Assembly (NCBI RefSeq): GCF_018294505.1
Contig: NC_057807.1
Coordinates: forward strand, 169,970,883 to 170,034,882
Length of the DNA stretch: 64,000 nt
Origin: Triticum aestivum
Taxonomy: Eukaryota > Streptophyta > Magnoliopsida > Poales > Poaceae
Reading direction: 5' to 3'
A program made the translations under genes and the position numbers. Shown piece after piece: positions 35,998 through 47,639 of the stretch. Each line of letters begins with the position of its first letter. The first letter of the stretch is position 1. The notes under the pieces are model-generated. The model searched no databases. It saw only the letters and a list, made by a program, of their open reading frames with translations, and was not told the origin of the DNA.

Positions 35998-38900
35998 CTA
36001 TGCCTTTTTGGAGTCTAGAACGTTATGGAAAGTGTCTCTTATGTATTCCTCAGGGGTTATGGTTTCAATAATATTAGTTTCAACATTGATAGGATTACCT
36101 AAAATATTATGTTTAATTCTTTGACCGTTTAGCATCCTTGAATTTGTGCCTTCGAAGTTGTTGATTTTTATAGCACCAGAATGATAGACCTCCTCGATAA
36201 CGTAGGGACCTTCCCATTTTCAGAGAAGTTTTCCTGCAAAAAATCTTAAACGAGAGTTGAATAATAACACATAATATCCTACGTTAAACTCACGCTTTTG
36301 TATCCTCTTATCATGCCAGCGTTTGACTTTTTCTTTGAAAAGCTTGGCATTCTCATATGCTTGGGTTCTCCATTCATCAAGTGAGCTAATATCAAACAAC
36401 CTCTTCTCACCGGCAAGTTTGAAGTCATAATTGAGCTCTTTAATAGCCCAATATGCTTTATGTTCAAGTTCAAGAGGTAAATGACATGCTTTTCCATAAA
36501 CCATCTTATATGGAGACATACCCATAGGATTTTTGTATGCAATTCTATAGGCCCATAATGCATCATCAAGTTTTTTGGAACAATTCTTTCTAGATCTACT
36601 CACAGTCTTTTGCAAAATTAATTTGAGCTCTCTATTGCTCAACTCTACTTTTGACCACTAGACTGTGGGTGATAAGGAGATGTGATTCTATGATTGAAAT
36701 CATACTTAGCAAGCATCTTACGGAAAGCACCATGAATAAAGTGTGAACCACCATCAGTCATAAGATATCTAGGGACTCCAAACCACGGAAAATAACTTCT
36801 TTAAGCATTTTAATAGAAGTGTTATGATCATCACTACTAGTTGGAATAGCTTCTACCCACTTAGTAACGTAATCAACAGCAACTAGAATATGTGTATAAC
36901 CATTGGAGGCAGGAAAAGGTCCCATATAATCAAAGCCCCAAACAGCAAATGGTTCAATAACAAGAGAGTAATTCATAGGCATTTCTTGACGTCTACTAAT
37001 GTTACCTATTCTTTGACATTCGTCACAAGATAAGACAAACTTACGAGCATCTTTGAAGAGAGTAGGCCAATAAAAACCAGATTGTAGTACATTGTGTGCA
37101 GTTCTATCTCCAGCGTGGTGTCCTCCATAGGATTCAGAGTGACACTTGCGTAGGATTTGTTCCTGTTCATGCTCAGGCACACAACGTCTAATAATACCAT
37201 CTACTCCTTCTTTATAAAGGTGTGGATCATCCCAGAAGTAATGTCTTAAATCATAAAAGAACTTTTTCTTTTGCTGGTATGTGAAACTAGGCGGTATATA
37301 TTTAGCAACAATGTAATTAGCATAATCAGCGTACCAAGGAGCAGTACGAGAAGCATTGACAACCGCTAATTGTTCATCAGGAAAACTATCATTAATAGGC
37401 AGTGGGTCATCAAGAACATTCTCTAACCTAGACAAGTTGTCTGCAACGGAGTTCTCAGCTCCCTTTCTATCAATAATATGCAAGTCAAATTCTTGGAGCA
37501 ATTGAACCCATCTAATGAGTCTAGGCTTAGCATCTTTCTTTTCCATAAGATATTTAATAGCAGCATGATCAGTGTGAATAGTAACTTTAGAATCAACAAT
37601 ATAAGGTCTAAACTTATCACATGCAAACACAACTGCTAAGAACTCTTTTTCAGTAGTAGCATAATTTCTCTGGGCAGTATCAAGAGTCTTACTAGCATAC
37701 TGGATAACATTAAATTTCTTATCGAGTCTTTGCCCTAAAATAGCACATATAGCATAATCACTAGCATCCCACATAATTTCAAAAGGTAAATTCCAATCAG
37801 GTGGCTGAACAATAGGTGCAGTGATCAAAGCTTTCTTAAGTGTTTCAAAAACCTTCTACACAATCATCATCAAAGACAAAAGGAATATCTTTTTGCAATA
37901 AATTAGTCATAGGCCTAGAGATTTCAGAAAAGTCCTTAATGAACCTCCTACAAAAACCGGCGTGACCAAGGAAACTTATACCTTTTATGTCCTTGGGACA
38001 TGGCATCTTTTCAATAGCATCAACCTTGGCTTTATCAACTTCAATAACTCTCTCGGAGATCTTGTGCCCCAAGACAATGCCTTCATTAACCATAAAGTGA
38101 CACTTTTCCCAATTCAGGACGAGACTAGTGTCTTCGCATCTCTGCAAAATTCGATCAAGGTTTCTCAAACAATCATCAAAAGAGGATCTGTACACAGAGA
38201 AGTCATCCATGAATACCTCACAAATCTTTTCACAAAAATCAGAAAATATAGCCATCATGCATCTTTGAAAGGTAGCAGGTGCATTACATAAACCAAAAGG
38301 CATACGTCTATAAGCAAAAGTACCAAAAGGGCAGGTAAAAGTAGTTTTAGATTGATCCTTCGCGGACACAAGTATTTGAGAGAAGCCAGAATAACCATCT
38401 AGAAAGCAAAAATGTGTGTGTTTGGATAGTCTTTCTAGCATTTGATCAATAAAAGGTAAAGGGTAATGATCTTTCTTAGTAGCTTTATTTAACTTACAGA
38501 AATCAATTACCATCCTATAACCTGTAATAATTCTTTGCGGGATCAATTCATCTTTATCATTAGGAACAACGGTAATACCTCCCTTTTTAGGGACACAATG
38601 GACAGGGCTTACCCATTCACTATCAGCAACGGGACAAATAATACCTGCCTCAAGGAGCTTTAGAATCTCCTTCCTTACCACTTCCTTCATTTTGGGATTT
38701 AATCGTCTTTGAGGATCTCTAACTGGTTTGGCATCTTTCTCCACAGAAATTTTGTATTGGCATAATGTGGGACTAATGCCCATTAGATCATCCAGAGTAT
38801 ATCCAATAGCGGCTCGGTGCTTCTTCAGAGTTTTCAATAAGCTTTCTTCTTCTTTCTCTGAAAGGTTAGCACTAATAATAATAGGATATATTTCTTTCTC

Positions 38901-40726
38901 ATCAAGATAAGCATACTTAAGATTATCAGGTAATGGTTTGAGTTCAAACACGGGATCACCCTTGGGTGGAGGGGGATCCCCAAGAATTTCAACGGGAAGG
39001 TTATGTTTCAACATAGGTTCCTGTTTAAGGAATACTTCATCTATTTCTTCCCTTTCCTTCATAAACATATCGTTTTCATGACCTAAAAAATAATGTGCTA
39101 ACGGATCAGTTGGAGGAACAACAATGGAAGCAAGACCAACAATCTCGTCCTTACTAGGTGATTCCCTTTCACGAGGTTGTCTACTAAACTTAGCAAAATT
39201 GAACTCATGAGACATATCATCTATGCCAATAGTGACGACCTTCCTTTTACAATTAATCTTTGCACTAGCAGTATTCAAGAAGGGTCTACCAAAAATAATG
39301 GGACAAAAATCATCTTGTGGGGAAGCAAGAACAAGAAAATCAGCAGGGTATTTAATCTTCCCACACAAGACTTCAACATCTCTAACAATACTAATAGGTT
39401 TAATGGTGTCCCTATTAGCAAGCTTAGTAGTAACATCAATGTCTTCTAATTCAACAGGTGCAATATCGTGCATAATTTCTTTATAAAGATCGTAAGGTAT
39501 CGCACTAGCACTAGCACCCATATCACATAAACCATGATAACAATGATCTCCTATTTTAACAGAAATAACAGGCGTGCCTACAACAGGTCTACGTGTCTTA
39601 GTATCGGGTCTAGCAATATTAGCAGTTTCACCATGAAAGAGATAACATGCCCATGTAAGTCCTCATCCAAGAGATCTTTAATCATAGCAATACCAGGTTC
39701 AACATTAATTTGCTCAAGAGGTGTATGGGTCCTAGTATTACTCTTACGAACAACAGTCGAAGCTTTAGCATGATCTTTTATCCTAACAGGAAAAGGTGGT
39801 TTTTCGACATAAGCAGTAGAAATAATAGGATCACTATATGTAATAGTCTTATCTTCGACTGTAATAGGTGCAACTACTTCCACTTCAATAGGAGGATTAT
39901 ATTTAAACCACTTCTCTATAGGGAGATCAACGTCAGTAGCAAAAGTTTCACAAAAATTAGCTACTATCTCAGAGTCAAGTCCATACTTAGAGCTAAATCC
40001 ACGAGAAGCATTGGTATCCATAAAAGATTTAACACAATCGAACTTAGGTGTCATACCTGACTCCTTACCATCGTCGGAACCCCAATCTTCAGAGTTGTGT
40101 TTAATTCTTTCCAATAAGTCCCATTTGAAATCAATAGTCTTCAGCATATAGGAACCAGCACAGGAAGTATCGAGCAAGTTGCGATTATCAAGAGAAAGCC
40201 GAGCATAAAAATTCTGAATAATCATTTCCCGAGAGAGCTCATGATTGGGGCATGAATATAACATTGACTTAAGCCTCCCCCAAGCTTGAGCGATGCTTTC
40301 TACTTCGCGAGGCCAGAAATTATATATGTAATTACGATCACAATGAACAAGATGCATAGGATAGAACTTCTGGTGAAATTCCAACTTCAGTCGCTTATAA
40401 TTCCAAGATCTTGTATCATCACATATCCTATACCATGTCATTGCATCTCCCTTCAAAGATAAAGGGAAGACCTTCCTTTTGACAACATCATCGGGAATAC
40501 CTGCAAGCTTAAATAATCCACAAACTTCATCCACAAAGATAAGGTGTAAATCGGGAGGCAATGTTTCGTCTCCTGCAAAAGGATTAGCTAGCAGTTTTTC
40601 TATCATACCCAAAGGAATCTCAAAGTGAATATTTTCATAAAGTTCAGTAGGTTGAGGAGCATCTCTTTGCTCTTCTGGTTGGGGTGAAGATACTCCAAAC
40701 AATCCCCACAAAGGATTAGTTTCCAT
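35998..40726 (-). pseudogene. gag-pol polyprotein of Athila-type element B, interrupted
   Basis: The ATG is at 40726. Gag (to about 39700), protease (DMGASAS at about 39515-39535, the catalytic position again DMG), RT (FMDDFSVY at about 38200), RNase H (DASDYA at about 37760; KEFLAVVFA), and integrase ([10 protein letters not shown]...CDECQ zinc finger at about 37010-37130; catalytic core from FDYMGP at about 36935) follow in order. Frame breaks: near 39640 (gag/protease), one extra base near 37848 (RT/RNase H), near 36795 and near 36650 in the integrase core, and TGA near 36220 before the GPY/F-like end. The natural stop is at 35998-36000. The breaks differ from those of A, so the two copies decayed independently. 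Confidence 0.92.
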
Positions 40727-40804
40727 AGTGACAAGTTACAGAAAGTTTCAGCACACTATATAAATGTTTCCTTACCAAGTTCGACTCACCAAAAGCGCTA
40801 CGCT

Positions 40805-40821
40805 TCCTGGCAACGGTGCCA
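40805..40821 (-). other. primer binding site of element B
   Basis: TGGCACCGTTGCCAGGA on the minus strand lies 11 bases inside the 5' LTR, at the same position as in element A. Confidence 0.7.
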
Positions 40822-40832
40822 GAAAAGAGTCT

Positions 40833-42355
40833 TGATGACCCACAAGTATGGGGGATCTATCGTAGTCCTTTCGATAAGTAAGACTGTCAAACCCAACGAG
40901 GAGCATAAGGAAATGATAAGCGGTTTTCAGTAAGGTTTTCTCTGCAAGCACTGAAATAGTAGGTGATAGATAGTTTTGTTATAAGATAAATAGTAACGAG
41001 AAAAAGGTAAATAAAGTAAATAGAGTGCAGCAAGGTGTCCCAATCCTTTATGTAGCAAAGGATAAGCCTGGACAAATTCTAATAATGAAAAAGGAGCTCC
41101 AGAGGATACATTGGGAATTATCGTCAAGCTAGTTTTCATCACGTTCATAAGATTCGCGTTCGGTACTTTGATAATTTGATATGTGGGTAGACCGGCACTT
41201 GGGTACTGCCCTAACATGGACAAGCATCCCACTTATGATTAACTCCTATTGCAAGCATCCGCAGCTACAAAAAGGAGTATTAAGGTAAACCTAACCACAG
41301 CATTAAACATATGGGTCCATATCAACCCCTAACGAAGCAACGCATAAACTAGGGTTTATGCTTCTGTCAGTCTAGCAACCCATCATCTACTTATTACTTC
41401 CCTATGCCTTCCTCTAGGCCCAAATAATGGTGAAGTGTCATGTAGTCGACATTCACATAACACCACTAGAGGAAAGACAACATACATCTCATCAAAATAT
41501 CGAACGAATACCAAATTCACATAACTACTAATAGCAAGACTTCACCCATGTCCTCAGGAACAATCATAACTACTCACAAAGCATATTGATGTTCATAATC
41601 AGAGGAGTAATAATATGCATAAAGGATCTGAACATATGATCTTCCACCAAGTAAACCAATTAGCGTCAACTACAAGGAGTAATCAACACTACTAGCAACC
41701 CACATGTACCAATTTGTGGTTTTGATACAAGATTGGATACAAGAGATGAACTAGGGTTTTGAGAGGATATGGTGCTGGTGAAGATGTTGATGGAGATTGA
41801 CCCCCTCCCGATGAGAGGATCGTTGGTGATGACGTTGGTGATGATTTCCCCCTCCCGGAGGGAAGTGTCCCCGGCAGAAGAGCTCCGCCAGAGCCCTAGA
41901 TTGATTCCGCCAAGGTTCTCCCTCGTGGCGGTGGAGTTTCGTCCCGTAATCTTGCCCACAATTTTTTCCAGTGTAAAAGTGATGATATAGCAGAAGATGG
42001 ACGCTGGAGGCCCACAAGGGGGCCCAGGAGATAGGAGGTCGCGCCCTACAGGGGGGCGCGCCCCCTGTCTCCTGGACAAGGTGTGGGCCCCCTGGCCTAT
42101 TTCTTTCGCTCATAAATTCTTATTAAATCCAAAAAGTTGTTTCGTGGAGTTTCAGAACTTTTGGAGTTGTGCAGAATAGGTTTCCAACGTGTGCTCCTTT
42201 TCCAGCTAGAATTCCAGCTGCCGGCATTCCCCCTCTTCATGGTAAACCTTGTAAAATAAGGGAGAATAGCCATAGATATTGAGATATAATGTGTAATAAC
42301 AGCCCATAATGCAATAAATATTGATATAAAAGCATGATGCAAAATGGATGTATCA
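40833..42355 (-). repeat. 5' LTR of element B
   Basis: 1523 bp, closely similar to 31214-32734, ending at the duplication AATAT. Confidence 0.92.
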
Positions 42356-43112
42356 AATATTCAGATCCATAAGATTCAAAACAAAAGTTTAATATTGACA
42401 TAAAAACAATAATGCTTCAAGCATACTAATAAAGCAATTATATCTTCTCAAAATAACCTCGCCAAACAAAGCTTATCCCTACAAAATCATATAGTTTGGC
42501 TATGCTCGATCTTCATCACACAAAATATTTAAACCATGCTCAACCACGGTTTCAGCCAAGCAATTGTTTCTTACTTTAGTATTCTCAAACCTTTTCAACT
42601 TTCACACAATACATGAGTGTGAGCCATGGACATAGCACTATAGGTGGAATATAATATGGTGCTTATGTAGAAGACAAAAATAAGGAGATAGTCTCGCATC
42701 AACTAGGCGTATCAACGGGCTATGGAGATGCCCATCAATAGATATCAATGTGAGTGAGTAGGGATTCCCGTGCAACGGATGGACTAGAACTATAAGTTTA
42801 TGAAAGCTCAAAAAGAAACTAAGTGGGTGTGCATCCAACTCGCTTGCTCACGAAGACCTAGGGCAATTTGGTGAAGCCCGTCATTGGAATATACAAGCCA
42901 AGATCTATAACGAAAAATTCCCACTAGTATATGAAAGTGGCAACATAGGAGACTCTGTCTCATGAAGATCACGTTGCCACTTTGAAGCATAAGTGTGGTA
43001 AAAGGATAATAGCATTGCCCCTTCTCTCTTTTTATCTCCTTTGTTTTGGGACCTCTCCTTTTTTCGTCCGGAGTCTCATCCTGACTTGTGGGGGAATCAT
43101 AGTCTCCATCAT
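42356..43112 (-). other. element W internal sequence between B and CACTA J
   Basis: It continues the sequence left at 31213 after removing element B. It is AT-rich with no coding signal. It is cut at CAT|CACTACAA (43112/43113). Confidence 0.65.
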
Positions 43113-43535
43113 CACTACAAAAAAATTACACTTCCTTGATGATACGTGTCTGTCACAGTAGGTCACATTTTCTTTCATGCATGAACATCCATGATGATTT
43201 TATGACAGAATCAAGATAGTCATACCTGTGTTGTCGTAGAATGTTCCATGACATTACCAAAATTATCATCACGGAAGTGGCCACTTCCATGATGATAATT
43301 CCCGCGTCATAGAAGTGATTTCGTCAAGGGTGACCGACACGTGGCATCCGCCGTAACGGAACACCGTTAAGCTATCAGGTCCAGTTTTGGATCCGATAAC
43401 CCGTTAACAACCCCGACCAATGGGGATTTTCCACGTGTAAAATCATCATTGGCTGGAGTAAACACGTGTCATCTCACCGTTGGGACAGATGTCATCCATT
43501 CATTGGACCAAAGGCGCCTATTATACGTCGACACG

Positions 43536-44345
43536 TGGCATGGCCCAACAGAGGCCCATTCCTGTGAAAAGGCCCGCCCGTTTGACTTGGTTAAAAGGTG
43601 GCAGTCCGGCCCACAGAAAGCCTGTTAACGGCATGTTCGCATATAGCCCATTTACAGCCCGCGAACAATGGGCCCATTACGGCCTATCCAAATTAGGCCC
43701 AATAGCGTCATCTGGGCCATCCAATATGATTCCAGCCCATTTTAACTTCCGGCCCATGTATGGCCCATGATGTCTTTCGGCCCATATGAGGCCCTTTGTA
43801 ACTCTTGGCCCATTAATGGCCCATGCTGAAACTGGCCCGTAACGAATAGTGTATCACTTTATACCCATTAAGGGCCCATGATTCCATTGGGCCATTTCCA
43901 GCCCATGTTATTTTTCGACCTTCTCAGGGCCCATTTATTCTTGGGCTCATTTCTAGCATTCGGTTACTTACGGCCTGTTACTGTGATTTTCTGCTTGTGG
44001 GCCAAATTCAGCCGTTGTTATAGTCGGCCTGTTTGTGGCCCATTAATACGTTGGGCCATTTTCATAGCGTCATCAAATACGGCCTATTAATGATGGCCCG
44101 TTATGGTCGGCCCATGAACGGACGATTCCAACTCTAGCCCATTTACGGCCATAATGCGGTCTGTTATTGGCCCCTGTTTGGTCGATCGATCATCCGGCCA
44201 TATAATGCCCATTGATGATACGACCCGTAGAAGGCCCGTTATGTCTACAACCCATAGAAGGCCCATTGTTTCTACGGCCCGTAGAAGGCCCATTGTTTCT
44301 ACGGCCGGTAGGAGGCCCAGTGTCACTACAGTAAATATGTAGCCC
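43536..44345. repeat. GGCCCA-rich subterminal repeat region of CACTA J
   Basis: Dozens of short GGCCCA / TGGGCC words, in both orientations and a few tens of bases apart, stand inside the left end. Such arrays are the transposase (TNPA-type) binding region in CACTA elements such as En/Spm; that role is inferred here by position. Confidence 0.65.
44244..44324. repeat. 27-bp minisatellite, three units
   Basis: The unit TCTACGGCCCGTAGAAGGCC (plus seven bases) begins at 44244, 44271 and 44298. Each unit carries an inverted CTACGG/CCGTAG pair around GGCCCA, so it duplicates the putative protein-binding word. Confidence 0.8.
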
Positions 44346-44611
44346 ATGGTTATTGTGGCCTAGTTTTAAAAAATAGGTTATTGCGACCACTAGCAAACGG
44401 CGGAAAAAGAACTAAACTGACTACAAGCAAATAAATAAACAAGACAACAAGGAAATAAATAATCAAGCAACTTATGCTAGGCTATCACGGCTATTACACA
44501 TATTACATCCACTGGGCATCAAAGTTCGACACTAGTGCAAATATAGGGAACAAAGTTGCATATAAATGCCGCAGCAAAACAAGTCCAGAACTGAAACCAC
44601 TTCAAAAGAGC

Positions 44612-44890
44612 TCAAGAAACAATATCCTGGGTGCCCATAATGATAGCAAGATGCTTAGCGGGCTTATTAACTTTCTCTTGTTTGGCACTTAAATCCTCCA
44701 GCGCTTGCTGTTGCACAAGAAAGTACGCATCTGAATTCTGCAGGGACTTCCTCAGTCCTTTGGCTTCTTGCCATAGCACAGCTGACTGTTGCCTTTCAGC
44801 TTGTAGCTGAGACTGAAGAAGCCGAAGTGATTCATGAGCGAGTTCGAAGAGCTTGTGCCAGCGGTACTGGCCAGTAACTCGAACACTACA
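44612..44890 (-). CDS. C-terminal coiled-coil exon of the CACTA J accessory protein
   Basis: An open minus-strand frame with QYRWHKLFELAHESL, then a long Gln/Leu/Glu-rich coiled coil (LQSQLQAERQQ...LVQQQALEDLSAKQEK), ends at a TGA (44612-44614) about 1.5 kb from the transposon end. This fits the last exon of the non-transposase (TNP1/TNPA-like) CACTA protein, which binds subterminal repeats; I infer the role from position and coiled coil. The upstream splice site near 44890 is approximate. Confidence 0.55.
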   Translation of the reverse strand, partial: CSVRVTGQYRWHKLFELAHESLRLLQSQLQAERQQSAVLWQEAKGLRKSLQNSDAYFLVQQQALEDLSAKQEKVNKPAKHLAIIMGTQDIVS

Positions 44891-45082
44891 TCTACGCAGG
44901 ACTATGGGGTGTTCTCACTGTCTACAAGATCGTTTGTATCACCTTTCTTGGAGACCAACAGGGTTGTATCACTATCTTGAACCTTATCTGCATTACTTTC
45001 CCTACCATTGCATAGTGGGGTTCTCTTCTCCAATATTCTGTTTGCATACTACAAGAGAAACAAGCAGAAACATCATAGGTTT

Positions 45083-45920
45083 TGTCGGATTTCGGGTTCC
45101 GGCAGACCCTTGAGGTTCGAACACTGGGTTGCGCACGAAAATCTTTCCCCTACCAGCTCACGCGTCGAAGTCTCGCAATGGATCTAAGCTAGAAAGAAGA
45201 ACACACAAGGGACACGAGATTTATACTGGTTCAAGCCACTATTGTGGTGTAATACCCTACTCCAGTGTGTGGTGTGGTGGATTGCCTCAGGGGCTGATGA
45301 TGAACAGTACAAAGGGAGAACAGCCTCGCGAGGGGCTGTTCTTGAGCTGGTGCGATGAACTCCTTGGGTGAGTTCAGTCGCTTCTCTCTCTCTAATCGAT
45401 CTGTTCTCTAGCTGTCTCTAGATGCCTCTACCCTGTGGGTGGCTAGTCCTATTTATAGAGGGAGGCCCTGGACCTCTTCCCAAATAATGAGCGGGAAGGG
45501 CGCCAACAATTGGCCATTTTGAAGGGGAACATCTAGTACGGGCATAGCCGCTCCTCGGCAGTGTCGTCAGCCAGCACGGAGCATGGTGCTTCCACTAGTA
45601 CGTGGGAGGAGCCCCCAGGGCGTGTACAGCCCCGCCCTAACACGTGACTGGCACGGTAGGGCTAGGAGAGGTGTATCTGGGCACCCGTGAGCCAGCGTGG
45701 GACTCACGAGGCCCTACCTCGAGGCGGGTTGCGCCTGGCTCTGGGCCTTTATCAATGGAGTGTTCCTGCAGGGTGGTTAGAATACAAATGCTCTACGTCC
45801 TAAGGTCTCGGCCCTTGAGCAAGCTCAGCCGCCACTGGTATGACAGGTCGCTATGCCATGGGTCAAGGCCAGGGGGTGAGGGCTGGAGAGCCAGTAAGAG
45901 CCCATGAGTCGCGATGCTCA
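45083..45920 (-). repeat. 3' LTR of element D, with a U3 unlike its partner
   Basis: 45083-45540 is highly similar to 49405-49862 (R-U5 and promoter with TATAAATA at 45450-45457). From 45541 on there is no similarity to the partner. The end chosen at 45920 (TGAGCATCGC on the minus strand) lies right beside a polypurine tract, AAAAGGGGGGCGCC (45921-45934). Confidence 0.65.
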
Positions 45921-46229
45921 GGCGCCCCCCTTTTAACATGCAAGCGCTTTGCATGCGAGCTGAGAGATCCGCGATAAGCAGCAGATGATAACCCATGGGG
46001 ACTAGGTTAAGCTCGGAGGAGCAAATCCATTTAGATAGATGCGGAAAAAGTAAATGCCACTCGGTCTGGCCCAAACAGCTTGAGGATAATGCAGCCCGAG
46101 GGGCGCCCTCAACAAGGCGGGTAAGGAGCATAAGCAAAACGGATACATGCCGCATGGACGGACCCACGCGACCTGGGAATGATGCAGCCCTGCGGGCACT
46201 CCTAGCTGAAAGCGGAACTTGGAAAGATG

Positions 46230-46742
46230 TCACCTGATACCGTTGGGGATGAAGTGCTGCCGAAGTAGTGGATGATGCGTGGTGAGGAAGCCGACCCTCA
46301 CGAGCCTTCGGAGCCCTAAGCCTCGAGGCTCTAGGGGCACGGCTGGATCTTCAAGGGCCACCTCCATCTTCGCGAGGACCGTGCGATGCCTGACCTCCTG
46401 AGCCTCCAGAATGCTCCTCAGCAGGCACTGACAACCGGCGACCGCGTTCGGCAGGCCGAAAGGCATGCGAACATAGCTGTGAGGTGGACCCTCACAACGC
46501 CCCACGCGTGAAGGCCAGAGGCGCCCCTGAGACGCACGCTGGTTGAGCCCTGGTATGTCGATGCAGACATGCAGCCCTCCATCCTCGCCGAGATGTGGGG
46601 CTACGGAGGGTAGGCGGCGACTGCCGTGCATGACTCTTGACTCCTGTTGCTCTTGAATGTTCCTCGTGATGAACTCCTGAGGGCTTGGCCCTCCTTGCCT
46701 CATGCCTTCCTGAGGGAAACGTGCCTTGAAGCACGCCTCCAA
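46230..46742 (-). pseudogene. truncated RT fragment of element D
   Basis: On the minus strand it shows LHVCIDIPGLNQ (RT domain 3-like, normally CVDYRxLN) and then VRMPFGLPNAVAGCQCLLRSIL (domain 4, MPFGL.NA). The approximately 30 residues normally between them are reduced to a few. The YxDD box is not present; the frame goes on into unrelated sequence with the stop at 46230. This marks a large deletion of the RT C-terminus, RNase H and integrase. Confidence 0.65.
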
Positions 46743-46841
46743 GTGGTGCCCAAGCGCCTCCCTCGTGACCTTGGCGAGGTCGGTGGCCCTCCAAGAGAGA
46801 GCCCCCGAGCCTTGCCCGAGGAGGGCATCGGGCGCACCTTC

Positions 46842-47540
46842 CTATGCGATAGAGGGTGGCGCCCCTTGAACGGGCGCGGATCCTGACACGACGCCTCCGG
46901 AGGTGCCTGCCTCGTGATTGTTCGAGCCAGGTGAAGCCTTCTTCTTCTTAGGGACCGCCTCGGGGAGCCTCCCACTCATGTGATCTGGGTCTTCGATTGC
47001 CGCGGCTTGAAAGGCACGCTCAAGAGAACACACCGCATCCCTCTCCTCGCAAGGCACTGTGATGATTCCACCGCTTCCTACCATCTTGAGGACATTGTAG
47101 CCATGGTGAGTCACTGCCATGAACTTGGCCAGAGCTGGGTACACGAGGATGGCATTGTATGGCAGGCGAATGTGGGCGATGTCGAAGTCAATGAGCTCAG
47201 TGCGGTAGTTGTTGCGCTGCCCAAAGGTGACAGGAAGGCGAACTTGCCCTATTGGAACGGTTGAACTGTCAGTCACTCCTGAGAAAGGCTTGGTTGGCTG
47301 AAGCTGATCGTATGGCACTTGGAGATTGTTGAACATCTCGAGCGACAGGACGTTGAGTCCAGCTCCGCCGTCGATGAGGGTCCTGGTGACTTGCACATTG
47401 GGGATGACTGGGGAACAAAGCATCGGGAGGACTCCATCCGTCGCTGCGCACTTGAGCTGATCCGCTGAGCTGAATGTGATGGCGCACGCTGACCACCTGA
47501 GAGGGCGCGTGGCCTCAAGCTTGGGGAGGACTGCATTCAC
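46842..47540 (-). pseudogene. protease region of element D
   Basis: An open minus-strand frame of 232 residues. It contains the retropepsin-type active site TRTLIDGGAGLNVLS (about 47400-47355), the flap/core PIGQVRLPVTFG, and a basic KKKK linker leading towards RT. The substitution pattern matches Tat-lineage polyproteins. It is separated by frameshifts from gag (upstream) and RT (downstream). Confidence 0.75.
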
Positions 47541-47639
47541 CTCGCGAGCAAACTGCTTGAAGATGCGCTGAGAGGCTGGGGCCTGAGCGCCGCCTAGGAT
47601 GCAAGCGATTGCGCACGGCTCCTGGAAGCCCCCAGCCCC

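Larger units (their letters stand above)
31214..42355 (-). mobile_element. complete Athila-type Gypsy retrotransposon B, coding-defective
   Basis: LTRs at 31214-32734 and 40833-42355 and duplication AATAT (31209-31213 and 42356-42360) define it. The order on the minus strand is LTR, primer site, gag-pol, extra ORF, polypurine tract, LTR. It belongs to the same family as element A and lies in the opposite orientation. A solo LTR (33356-34301) was inserted later in its 3' non-coding part. Confidence 0.93.
17257..43112 (-). mobile_element. Gypsy-like element W, split by elements L and B and cut by CACTA J
   Basis: Removing L (17827-29968) and B (31214-42355) joins a 1.69-kb LTR (31092 down to 17257; minus strand TGATACGTCTCC...GTAGACATCA) to internal sequence at 31093-31213 and 42356-43112. 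The polypurine tract AAGCTTGGGGATGCT (31093-31107, minus strand) next to the LTR shows that this is the 3' LTR of a minus-strand element. The remainder, including any pol and the 5' LTR, is beyond the CACTA insertion at 43113 or lost. I recall the WHAM group of wheat as similar (low confidence). Confidence 0.75.
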
